Below, piece by piece: positions 44,543 to 52,854 of a stretch of DNA of 64,000 nt. The DNA comes from Rhizobium sp. J15 (GTDB lineage Bacteria > Pseudomonadota > Alphaproteobacteria > Rhizobiales > Rhizobiaceae): NCBI RefSeq assembly GCF_002531825.1, contig NZ_NWSX01000020.1:1-64000 (forward strand). The letters run 5' to 3'. A model generated the notes under the pieces. That model was not told where the DNA came from, did no database searches, and saw only the letters and a program-made list of their open reading frames with translations. Within the stretch, counting starts at the first letter, position 1, and each line of letters starts with the position of its first letter. A program made the translations under genes and the position numbers.

Positions 44543-46153
44543 TCACGATTGCAGCGCAGTATCGCCCCAGTTCGAGACGACCCAGCGCGGATTGTTCGAG
44601 ACGTTGAGCACGGTGTCGCGCGCGACGGTGATGAAACCCCATTCCACGACGTTGATCAGCGGCAGATCGGCGACGACGAGCTGCTGGAACTTGCGGTAGA
44701 GATCGGTACGCGCCGCCGTGTCGACGGTCTCCGAAGCCTGCAGGATGATCTTGTCGAGCTCCGGATTGACATAGCCGCCCTGATTGGAGAAGGGCACGCC
44801 ATCAGGCGTGCCTGACTGGACGAGAATGGTGGTGGAGATCGCCGGATCGCCGCGGAAGACCGGCGGGCCGACGGCGAGATCGAAATCGTGGTCGGTATAG
44901 ACAGCCTTCTGATGCGCGGCCGCATCGGCATTGACGATCTCCGCATCGATGCCGATCACGGCGAGCGCCTGGCGGAGGTAATCGCCGAACTGCCGGGTCT
45001 CGTTGAAATAGGGCGCGGGGCGAAGCTTCAGCTTGAAGCGGTTGCCGTCCGGCCCTTGTTTATATCCGGCCCTGTCGAGAATATCGTTGGCGGCGGCAGG
45101 GTTGAAATCATAGGTCGCGACATCTGAGGTATAGAATTCCGGCGCGTTCTTCGGCACCGGCCCGGTCGAGGCGGCGGCGTAACCGAGGAAGATCGTGTCG
45201 ACCACGAATTTCTTGTCGATCGCCTGTGCGATTGCCTGGCGGACCCTGAGATCGGCCAATTCCTTGCGGCGGTGATTGATCTCGACGATGAGCTGGTAGG
45301 TCAAGGCCTCGTAGCCCTTGGAGATCACCTTGATGCCGTCGACCTTGGAAATGCGGTCGAGATCGGCGAGCGGCACCGCCGAGAAGGCGGCAAGCTGAAT
45401 TTCGCCGGCTTCGAGCGCCGCACCCGCCGATGCGCGGTCGGGCAGCACGCGGTAGATGATCTCGTCGAGTTTCGGCTGGTCCTTGTCCCAGTAATTCTCG
45501 TTGCGCGCCAGCCGGTAATATTCGCCGGGCGTGTATTCGGCGAAGGTGAACGGGCCGGTGCCGACGAGCTTGTTGTTGGCGGGATTGGCGGCGATATCGC
45601 TGCCATCGAAAATATGCTTGGCGACGACGCTGGTCACGACGGGCAGGGCATTGCGGATCAGCTGGAACGGCGTCGGCTTGGAGAAGCGGAAAATGGCGGT
45701 GTAATCGTCAGGCGTATCGACGGCTTCGAGATTGGCGAAGACCAGCCGGCCGAGATTCTGCAGCGGCTTCCAGATGTTGAGCGCGGAGAAGGCGACATCG
45801 ACCGAGGTGAACGGCTTGCCGTCGTGCCAGGTAACGCCGTCGCGCAGCTTGAAGGTGACGGACAGGCCGTCGGGCGAACCCTCCCAGGAGGTGGCGAGGC
45901 GCGGCGCAAGCCCATCCTTGCCGTCGAACGAGGCTTCGGCCAGCGGTTCGATCACCTTGCTGGCGATGAAAAACACGCCGTTCGAGGCGACGATGGCGGG
46001 ATTGAGGTTCTTCGGCTCCGAATCGGCCGCAACGATCAGCCGGCCACCGGCGGGCGCGGCCTGCGCCAGCGCCTGGCGGGCGAGAGCCGTCGAGGCCAGC
46101 AGCAGGGCGGTGCCCTTCATCAGCGTGCGCCGCGAGATTTCTGGAATGGTCAT
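44543..46153 (-). CDS. Peptide-type ABC transporter substrate-binding protein (family 5), Tat-exported
   Basis: A 536-residue DppA/OppA-type binding protein. The N-terminus holds a twin-arginine signal (SRRTLMKG then a hydrophobic stretch ending ALAQA). Core segments such as GVTWHDGKPFTSVDVAFS and LVGTGPFTFAEYTPGEYYRL are diagnostic of the family. The start at 46153 has an AGGAGGGG site; the frame to 46207 is not needed. First gene of the importer operon down to 40016. It may carry a small peptide, opine or heterocycle rather than a true peptide, judging from the aminotransferase. Confidence 0.9.
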   Translation of the reverse strand: MTIPEISRRTLMKGTALLLASTALARQALAQAAPAGGRLIVAADSEPKNLNPAIVASNGVFFIASKVIEPLAEASFDGKDGLAPRLATSWEGSPDGLSVTFKLRDGVTWHDGKPFTSVDVAFSALNIWKPLQNLGRLVFANLEAVDTPDDYTAIFRFSKPTPFQLIRNALPVVTSVVAKHIFDGSDIAANPANNKLVGTGPFTFAEYTPGEYYRLARNENYWDKDQPKLDEIIYRVLPDRASAGAALEAGEIQLAAFSAVPLADLDRISKVDGIKVISKGYEALTYQLIVEINHRRKELADLRVRQAIAQAIDKKFVVDTIFLGYAAASTGPVPKNAPEFYTSDVATYDFNPAAANDILDRAGYKQGPDGNRFKLKLRPAPYFNETRQFGDYLRQALAVIGIDAEIVNADAAAHQKAVYTDHDFDLAVGPPVFRGDPAISTTILVQSGTPDGVPFSNQGGYVNPELDKIILQASETVDTAARTDLYRKFQQLVVADLPLINVVEWGFITVARDTVLNVSNNPRWVVSNWGDTALQS

Positions 46154-46277
46154 GGCCCCTCCTGATCGATCAAAATCCAAGCGCCCATATTCAGGGCGAA
46201 ACGCCAATAGTCATAGAGGTTAAATTCGAAATGGCCGGGCTCTGCGAGACATTTTTTGTCACCCAGCCATTATTCGC

Positions 46278-47675
46278 TCAGCCGCTGGCGGCAATGCGTG
46301 CGGGCTCGCCGAAAAGATTGCGATAAGCCGCACCCGGATGCGGGGCGACGAGCCGCGGCCCCGCTCCCCCGAGCTTTTCCCGCAGCGTTCCCTTGGCATA
46401 TTCTTTCTTATAAACGCCGCGCTTCTGCAGCTCCGGCACCAGCAGATCGACGGCATCCTCGAAACTCTCGGGCGTCACGGCATAGGCGAGGTTGAAGCCG
46501 TCGACATCGGTATCCTCGATCCATTCCTGCATCAGATCGGCGACCGTTTGCGGCGAGCCGACGAAAACGGGGCCGAAACCGCCGACACCGACCCAGTCGG
46601 CCATCTCACGCACCGTCCATTCCTTCGTGGGGTCGATCGTCGTGAAAGTCTCGACGGCCGATTGCACCGCATTGGTGTGCCGGTGGCGCAGAACCTCGTC
46701 CGGACCGAACTGGCCGAAATCGATGCCGGTCCAGCCGGAGATCAGCGTCAGCGCGCCCTCGAAGGAGGCATATTTGCGGTATTCGTTGAACTTGCGCTGC
46801 GCCTCGGCGTCAGTCTCGCCGAGAACGACGGTCTGCAGGTTGAAGGCGAGGATTTCGCGTGGGTTGCGGCCGACGCGCTCGGCCGCCTCGCGGACATTGG
46901 CGACATAGCGTTTCAGCACGGGTTTCGACGGCGAGGCGACGAAGATGCATTCGGCATGGGCGCCGGCGAAATCCTTGCCGCGGCTGGAGGCGCCGGCCTG
47001 GTAGAGCACCGGGGTTCGCTGCGGCGAAGGCTCGCTCAGGTGAATGCCCGGCACGGTGAAGTGTTTGCCGGAATGGCGGATCGCATGGACCTTGTCTGGA
47101 TGGGTGAAGATGCCGGCTTCCCGGTCGCGGACGACGGCGCCGTCCTCCCAGCTGCCCTCCCAGAGCTTGTAGCAGACCTCCAGATATTCCTCGGCTAGAT
47201 CGTAGCGATCGTCATGCCTGGTCTGGGCGGGCTGGCCGATATTGAGCGCGCCGCTGTTGAGATAGGAAGTGACGATGTTCCAGCCGACACGCCCCTTGGT
47301 CAGATGGTCGAGCGTCGAGATGCGGCGCGCGAAAGTGTAGGGGTGCTCGAAGGAGAGCGATGCCGTCAGACCGAAGCCGAGATGCTCGGTCGCGTAAGCC
47401 ATGGTCGGAATGAGCTGCAGCGGATCGTTGACCGGCACCTGCGCCGAATGGCGAAGGGCGGCATCGACATTGCCGTTCAGCACATCGTAAACGCCGAGCA
47501 CATCGGCGATGAACAACCCGTCGAACTTGCCGCGCTCCAGCGTCTTCGCCAGATGCACCCAGTAATCGAGATCCCTATAGGTCCAGGACTTGTCGCGCGG
47601 ATGGCGCCAAAGCCCCGGCGACTGGTGTCCGACGCAATTCATGTCGAAGGCGTTCAGCCTGATTTGGCGGGTCAT
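46278..47675 (-). CDS. NtaA/SnaA/DszA-family FMNH2-dependent monooxygenase
   Basis: A 465-residue luciferase-like flavin monooxygenase. Family landmarks are WTYRDLDYWVHLAKTLERG, LSFEHPYTFARRISTLDHL and GRVGWNIVTSYLNSG. The long C-terminal half is typical of NtaA/DszA rather than bacterial luciferase. These enzymes use reduced FMN from a separate reductase to oxidise nitrilotriacetate, pristinamycin or sulfone substrates. It lies 18 bp after the ribose-type permease and 125 bp before the peptide-type binding protein, all on the minus strand. No flavin reductase gene is in the window. Confidence 0.92.
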   Translation of the reverse strand: MTRQIRLNAFDMNCVGHQSPGLWRHPRDKSWTYRDLDYWVHLAKTLERGKFDGLFIADVLGVYDVLNGNVDAALRHSAQVPVNDPLQLIPTMAYATEHLGFGLTASLSFEHPYTFARRISTLDHLTKGRVGWNIVTSYLNSGALNIGQPAQTRHDDRYDLAEEYLEVCYKLWEGSWEDGAVVRDREAGIFTHPDKVHAIRHSGKHFTVPGIHLSEPSPQRTPVLYQAGASSRGKDFAGAHAECIFVASPSKPVLKRYVANVREAAERVGRNPREILAFNLQTVVLGETDAEAQRKFNEYRKYASFEGALTLISGWTGIDFGQFGPDEVLRHRHTNAVQSAVETFTTIDPTKEWTVREMADWVGVGGFGPVFVGSPQTVADLMQEWIEDTDVDGFNLAYAVTPESFEDAVDLLVPELQKRGVYKKEYAKGTLREKLGGAGPRLVAPHPGAAYRNLFGEPARIAASG

Positions 47676-47693
47676 GTCTTTCTTCCTTGGAAT

Positions 47694-48743
47694 TTAGGGA
47701 TTGCTGCGGCCGAGGCCGTAGGTCAGCGCCAAGGCCCCGACGAGCACGGCGCCCTTGACGAAATCCTGGGTGTAGTAGGGGGCGTTCAGCATGGTGAGGC
47801 CGTTGAGTAGCACGCCGACGAAGACGGCACCGGCAACGGTGCCGAGCACGTTCGGGCGCCGCAGGTTGAGAACTGCAAAACCGATCAGCGCAGCGGCGAC
47901 CGAATCCATCAGCAGCGAGCCGCCGGAGGAGATATCGCCGCGCCCGACGCGGGCGGCGATGACGATGCCGCCGAGCGAGGCCAGCGCTCCTGAAATGACA
48001 TAGGCCAGCGTCTTCAGCCTGACGGTCGAGGCCCCGGCGAGCCGGGTGGCGGCCTCGTTGCCGCCGGTCGCAAACAGCAGCCGACCGATGCGGGTGCGTT
48101 CCGTGAGAATGAAGAGCAGAACGGCGACCGTCGCCATCAGCACGACGGAAACCGGCAGAGTGCCGAAGATGCTGTAGCGGCCGATCAGCAGGAAGGCCGG
48201 ATCGTAGGCGCCGGTCGCCTTCGAACCGTCGGGCAAAGTGAGACCTGATGAAATCGACCGGCCGGCAGTCGGGATCAATTGCAGCCCGGACAGCAGAAAC
48301 ATCATCGCCAGCGTCGCCAAGAGATCGGGCACCCTCAGGCGCACGATGAGGAAGGCGTTGACGAGGCCGACCAGGGCGCCGAAGGCGAGCACCAGCGGCA
48401 CCGTCGCATAGGCATCGAAACCCCAGACGATCATCGCGTAGCTTGCCGCCATCACGCTCGAGGCGGCGACCGCGCCGATCGACAGGTCGAAGCCGCCGAC
48501 GGCAAGCGTGACGGTGACGCCGGCGCCGAGAATGGCGACCACCGACACCGCCTGCAGGATGCTCATCAGATTGGCGATGTTGATGAAGGCGGGCTCGGCG
48601 ATGGTGAAACCGACGACGAGCAGCGCAAGCAGGATGAACACCGCACCTGCCCGCAGGAATGCACCGAGAGCGGCGAGGCGGTTTCGGCCGGTCCGTGGCA
48701 GAGCGCCGGGCTGTGACAGGGTTTCTTCGTCAATCGTCGTCAT
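47694..48743 (-). CDS. Ribose-type ABC transporter permease (CUT2)
   Basis: A 349-residue RbsC-type permease with about 8-10 hydrophobic helices. The conserved VGGFDLSIGAVAASSVMAAS motif and a later VGRGDISSGGSLLMDSVAAA region are characteristic. The first ~25 residues are a hydrophilic leader. It overlaps the ATPase stop by 4 bp. Together with the ATPase (48740) and the divergently encoded binding protein (50444) it makes a complete CUT2 importer. Confidence 0.92.
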   Translation of the reverse strand: MTTIDEETLSQPGALPRTGRNRLAALGAFLRAGAVFILLALLVVGFTIAEPAFINIANLMSILQAVSVVAILGAGVTVTLAVGGFDLSIGAVAASSVMAASYAMIVWGFDAYATVPLVLAFGALVGLVNAFLIVRLRVPDLLATLAMMFLLSGLQLIPTAGRSISSGLTLPDGSKATGAYDPAFLLIGRYSIFGTLPVSVVLMATVAVLLFILTERTRIGRLLFATGGNEAATRLAGASTVRLKTLAYVISGALASLGGIVIAARVGRGDISSGGSLLMDSVAAALIGFAVLNLRRPNVLGTVAGAVFVGVLLNGLTMLNAPYYTQDFVKGAVLVGALALTYGLGRSNP

Positions 48744-50212
48744 GCGGAAATTCCGTGGATTTCGGGATGAACGGCTGCGGGTCTCAACACGTGGCGGTCG
48801 ATGACGAGAATGCGGTCGGCCACTTCATAGGCCTCCTCCGGATCGGAGGTCGCGATCAGCGTCGCCCGGTCGGTGCGGGCGCGGATGGCCCGGATGATGT
48901 CGCGGCGGGCGCCGACATCGACGCCCTGGAAGGGTTCGTCGAGCAGCAGGAGCCGGCTCGGCTCCGCCTCCCAGCGGGCGATGACCGCCTTCTGCTGATT
49001 GCCGCCGGAGAGCGACCAGACAGAGGCGAGCGGGCCTGCCGCCTTGATGCCGAGACGGCTTATCGCCTGCTCGGCCTCGCGCCGTTCACGGCCGCCGGCA
49101 AGAAAACCATGCGGATACCATTTGGAAAGATGCGGCAGGCTGATCGTCGCCGCCAGCGAATGGCCGGGCCACGCCGGCGGCATCAGCGAGGAGCGGTGCC
49201 GGTCTTCAGCCGCCATGGCGACGCCCGATGCAATCGCCTCGGCCGGGCTTCTCGGCCGGTACGGCCGGCCGTCGAGAAACATCGCGCCGCGCTTAAGCGC
49301 CGTCACGCCGAAGATCGCCTGAAGCAGCCGGCTCTTGCCGGCGCCGAGCGCACCTGTCACCGCCACCACCTCGCCCTCATGCAGCGACAGGTCGAAGGTC
49401 GCGCCTGCCTGAAGCAGGCTGACATCGCGCATTTCGAAAATCGCCGGGCCGGCCGCGGGCCGCGCATCCGGCCGCGCCGCATCGAGTTTGCGGCCGATCA
49501 TCGTCTCGATGGCGCTCGAAAAATCGATCGGCCGCGAGAAGGTGCCGACGACGCGGCCGCCGCGCATGACGAGCGCGCGGTCGGCGATCGCTTCGAGATC
49601 GGCGGTGCGATGCGAGATATAGAGGATCGCCAGACCACGTTTGCGAAGCCGCAGCAGAATATCGAAAAGGCGGCGGCTCTCCTCTCCGGAAAGGCTCGCT
49701 GTCGGCTCGTCGAGAATGAGGAGATCGGCACGGTTGGCAAGGGCGCGAGCGATCGCGACCAATTGCCGGTCGGCGCTGGCGAGTTCGCCGAAATCGCGCT
49801 CGAGCGGCAGGCTGAAGCCGGCGGCATCGAGCATCGCCTGCGCGGCGCGGCGAATGCCGGCGCGGGAGACGAAGAAAGGCGTGCTGCGATCGGCGAAGCG
49901 GTTGAGAAGCAGGGCATCGGCAACGGTCAGCCCGGCCGCCCCGACGAGATCCGTCGACTGATGCACGGTGACGACACCGGCTCTTGCCGCTTCGGCCGGA
50001 CTGCGCGGCGCGAAGGGGCGGCCATCGAGATTGATGGTGCCGCCATCGGCCGCAAGCACACCGGACAGGATCTTCACCAGCGTCGATTTGCCCGCACCGT
50101 TCGCGCCCATCAGCGCCACGATCTCACCGCGCTCGATCGAAAGATGGGCGCCGGCAAGCGCCTGCGTCGAGCCGAAGCTGCGGGTCATGTCGTCAACGTG
50201 AAGGAGCGGCAT
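48740..50212 (-). CDS. Ribose-type ABC transporter ATPase (CUT2, duplicated)
   Basis: A 490-residue double ATPase of the RbsA/MglA type. The N-terminal domain has Walker A GANGAGKST and Walker B LLILDEPTASL. The C-terminal domain has Walker A GALGAGKSR, signature LSGGNQQK and Walker B LLLLDEPFQGVD. I place the start at 50212 (MPLLHVDDMTRSF) by homology; an ATG at 50233 is possible and neither has a strong ribosome site. First gene of the minus-strand operon with the CUT2 permease and the DszA-type monooxygenase. Confidence 0.9.
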   Translation of the reverse strand: MPLLHVDDMTRSFGSTQALAGAHLSIERGEIVALMGANGAGKSTLVKILSGVLAADGGTINLDGRPFAPRSPAEAARAGVVTVHQSTDLVGAAGLTVADALLLNRFADRSTPFFVSRAGIRRAAQAMLDAAGFSLPLERDFGELASADRQLVAIARALANRADLLILDEPTASLSGEESRRLFDILLRLRKRGLAILYISHRTADLEAIADRALVMRGGRVVGTFSRPIDFSSAIETMIGRKLDAARPDARPAAGPAIFEMRDVSLLQAGATFDLSLHEGEVVAVTGALGAGKSRLLQAIFGVTALKRGAMFLDGRPYRPRSPAEAIASGVAMAAEDRHRSSLMPPAWPGHSLAATISLPHLSKWYPHGFLAGGRERREAEQAISRLGIKAAGPLASVWSLSGGNQQKAVIARWEAEPSRLLLLDEPFQGVDVGARRDIIRAIRARTDRATLIATSDPEEAYEVADRILVIDRHVLRPAAVHPEIHGISA

Positions 50213-50443
50213 CGGGGAGGTCCGGGACTGCATTTGTTTCGGAAGTGTGCCTTGTTCGGGCGGTCGAATTCCAGGCACGCATTTCCCTGGCGAACTGCGC
50301 CAGCGAAACAAAGAATCTCCCGCAGCCCGCAAAATCGGATCATTTAATCTACTAAAAGCATAGATATTATATCTAATAAATCAACGCGTCGCGAGGGCTG
50401 AACCTGTCAGACGACGCCTTCAATTGTCAGAAGGAACGCGACG
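50213..50443. promoter_or_regulatory. Divergent promoter region of the monooxygenase/importer locus
   Basis: This 231-bp gap feeds the ATPase-permease-monooxygenase genes leftward and the binding protein and flavoprotein genes rightward. Its centre is AT-rich and holds a perfect odd palindrome, TAGATATTATATCTA (50361-50375), 69 bp before the rightward ATG. It could be a regulator site shared by both directions, but no regulator gene lies nearby. I cannot fix -35/-10 elements. Confidence 0.55.
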
Positions 50444-51490
50444 ATGAAATCCCTCGCACGGCTCGCACTCTCCGCTGCCGTCATTCCGTTCATTTTCATT
50501 CAGGGCGCGCAGGCCGAAGGCCTGTCCGGTGCTCCGGCCCCCTTCGACAAGGGTGGGGTCAAGGTGGCGCTGATCAGCTATATCTCCGCCGGTGATTTCT
50601 TCCAGGCCTACCAGGCAGGCGCCGAGGCCCAGGCCAAGGCGCTGGACATCGACCTGCGCGTCTTCCCCGGCCGGCAGGATGCCGCCGAGCAGCGCGAACA
50701 GATCCTGCAGGCGATCAATCTCGGCGTCTCCGGAATCGTCATCGATCACGGCCTGCCGGAATCGCTCGGCGACGTCGTGCAGCAGGCGCTCGATAAAGGC
50801 ATCAAGGTCGTGGCCTTCGACGTCAACCTGAACAACCCGAAGATTCCGCAGGTCGAGCAGAGCGATCACAAGCTGGCGTCGCTCGCTCTCGAGCAGGCGG
50901 TGAAGGACAACGGCAAGGACTTCAAGGCCGGATATGTCTATGTCGCCGGCTTTGCACCGCTCGACCGCCGCAACGAAGTCTGGGAAAAGTTCAAATCCGA
51001 CAATAAAGGCGTGGTCGAAAAAGCCCGCTTCGGCAATGTCAGCGACACGACGGCGACCTCGACCGCCGACCAGGCGAAAGCCGCGCTCACCGCCAATCCC
51101 GATATTTCGGTGGTGTTCGCCCCCTATGACGAATTCGCCCGCGGCGTGAAACTCGCCGCCAGCGACCTCGGCATATCAAAGAAGCTCAAGATCTATTCGG
51201 CCGACGTTTCGACGGCCGATATCCAGGAAATCACCGAGGAGGGCAGCCCCTGGGTGGCGACCGTCGCGACCAATCCGGCTGTCGTCGGCGCCGTCTCGAT
51301 CCGCGCCGCCGCTCTCGAAATCGCCGGCCAGACGATTCCCCGCCAAATCACCGTGAAGCCGACGCTTCTGACCCAGGAAAGCCTGCGTGCCGCCGGGGTC
51401 AAAACGATCGAGGATCTGGCGCAGAAAATCCCGGCCTTCAGCACGAGTGATGCGGCGACCGCCAGTTGGATCCCGGACAAGCTGTTTTGA
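50444..51490 (+). CDS. Ribose-type ABC transporter substrate-binding protein (CUT2)
   Basis: A 348-residue periplasmic binding protein with a signal peptide of about 24 residues (GAQA-EGLSG). Cleft segments are VALISYISAGDFFQAYQAG and NLGVSGIVIDHGLPESLG. It lacks a neighbouring sugar-metabolic gene and is followed 78 bp later by a DszC/SfnB-type flavoprotein, so the ligand may be an organosulfur or other unusual small molecule. Its partner ATPase and permease are encoded divergently at 48740 and 47694. An AAGGA site precedes the start. Confidence 0.9.
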   Translation: MKSLARLALSAAVIPFIFIQGAQAEGLSGAPAPFDKGGVKVALISYISAGDFFQAYQAGAEAQAKALDIDLRVFPGRQDAAEQREQILQAINLGVSGIVIDHGLPESLGDVVQQALDKGIKVVAFDVNLNNPKIPQVEQSDHKLASLALEQAVKDNGKDFKAGYVYVAGFAPLDRRNEVWEKFKSDNKGVVEKARFGNVSDTTATSTADQAKAALTANPDISVVFAPYDEFARGVKLAASDLGISKKLKIYSADVSTADIQEITEEGSPWVATVATNPAVVGAVSIRAAALEIAGQTIPRQITVKPTLLTQESLRAAGVKTIEDLAQKIPAFSTSDAATASWIPDKLF

Positions 51491-51568
51491 GGCTGCGCAC
51501 TTCGACCCTTCCGGCGGAAGCGTAGGCTCCCGCCGGATCATGTTGTTTTCAGAATTGGAGACCAGCCC

Positions 51569-52777
51569 ATGAGCCAATCCAATGTCGTCTTCGCGACCAG
51601 CCGCAACCCCACACGGGAAGACCTTTTCGCCCGTGCCGAGGAGATTTCCGCCGATCTGTCGCGGCGCGCCGCCGAACTCGACCGCGAAGGCCGCCCGCCG
51701 CTTGCCGAGATCGTCAAACTGAAGAATGCCGGCCTGCTCAACGCGCTGCATCCCACCGAGATTGGTGGCGGCGGCCTCGACTGGGTCGACGGGCTCAGGC
51801 TGGTGCGCATCCTCGCCCGGGGCGAGAGTTCGATCGGCCAGTTGCTCGGCTATCACTATGTCAACAGCCAGTACATCTATTGGGCTCTCGATGCGGCGCG
51901 CGCCCATGCGCTGGGCAGCGAGACGGTGGCGAAGAACCTCTATTGGGGTGCGGCCGTCAATCCCCGCGACCCCGGCCTGGTGCTCACCCGCCGCGGCAAC
52001 GGCTATGTCTTGAACGGGCGCAAATCCTTCTCCACGGCGGCGCGGGTTTCCGACTATATCAATGCCAATGCGGCGCTCGACGACAAGATCGTCGGCTTCG
52101 CCGTGCCGACCAACCGCCCGGGCTATGTCGCCAATGACGACTGGGACAATATCGGCCAGCGCCTCTCCGACAGCGGCAGCGTCGAGTTCCGTGATTTCCC
52201 GGTCTACGAGGAGGATTTCGTCGGTGAACCGACCGCTCCTGACGGAGCGCCGCCGGTGCTGTCGACCTTCAACACGCCTTTCATTCAGCTGGTCTTCGTC
52301 AACTTCTATCTCGGCACCGCCGAAGGCGCGCTGAAGGCGGCGGTGGATTATGTCCGCACCACCACCCGGCCGTGGATCACCTCGGGCGTCGAGCGGGCGG
52401 CCGACGATCCCTACATCCTCGAACGCGTCGGCGAATTCACCGCCGCGCTGAAGGCTTCGGCGGCTCTGGCCGATAGCGCCGCCGCCGCCGTGCAGGCGGG
52501 TCTTGTCCGGGGCCGAAACGTGACGGCGCGCGAGCGTGGCGAAGCGGCAGCGGAGGCCTATGCCGCCAAGGTCCACGCCACCCATGTCTCGCTCGACATC
52601 ACCTCGCGTGTCTTCGAGCTGACCGGAGCGCGCTCGACGGCCGACAAATACCGGTTCGACCGGTTCTGGCGCAACGTCCGCACCCATACGCTGCACGATC
52701 CAGTCTTCTACAAGGCCAAGGAAGTCGGCGAGTTTGTGCTGAACGACAGGATTCCGGAAGTCAGCCTCTACAGCTGA
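51569..52777 (+). CDS. DszC/SfnB-type acyl-CoA dehydrogenase-fold flavin monooxygenase
   Basis: A 402-residue protein of the acyl-CoA dehydrogenase fold, in the branch that binds FMNH2/FAD and oxygenates organosulfur substrates (DszC, SfnB) rather than acyl-CoA. Typical stretches are NAGLLNALHPTEIGGGGLDW at the N-terminal helical domain, GRKSFSTAARVSDY in the beta domain and RFWRNVRTHTLHDP near the C-terminus. A GGAGA site precedes the ATG. It is co-directional with the binding protein and ends in a terminator. Its paralogue at 52855 faces it. Confidence 0.87.
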   Translation: MSQSNVVFATSRNPTREDLFARAEEISADLSRRAAELDREGRPPLAEIVKLKNAGLLNALHPTEIGGGGLDWVDGLRLVRILARGESSIGQLLGYHYVNSQYIYWALDAARAHALGSETVAKNLYWGAAVNPRDPGLVLTRRGNGYVLNGRKSFSTAARVSDYINANAALDDKIVGFAVPTNRPGYVANDDWDNIGQRLSDSGSVEFRDFPVYEEDFVGEPTAPDGAPPVLSTFNTPFIQLVFVNFYLGTAEGALKAAVDYVRTTTRPWITSGVERAADDPYILERVGEFTAALKASAALADSAAAAVQAGLVRGRNVTARERGEAAAEAYAAKVHATHVSLDITSRVFELTGARSTADKYRFDRFWRNVRTHTLHDPVFYKAKEVGEFVLNDRIPEVSLYS

Positions 52778-52802
52778 GGCAAGCATGGCCTGAAAGCAGA
52801 AA

Positions 52803-52834
52803 CCCCACCGTCGGCACCCGCGGTGGGATTTTCA
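52803..52834 (+). terminator. Rho-independent terminator
   Basis: CCCACCG (52804-52810) pairs with CGGTGGG (52821-52827), followed by ATTTTCATTT on the plus strand; on the minus side an upstream A-rich run gives a weaker U tract. It lies 26 bp after the DszC/SfnB-type gene and 28 bp before the stop of the convergent paralogue. Confidence 0.75.
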
Positions 52835-52854
52835 TTTGGAATGAGACGAAAACT

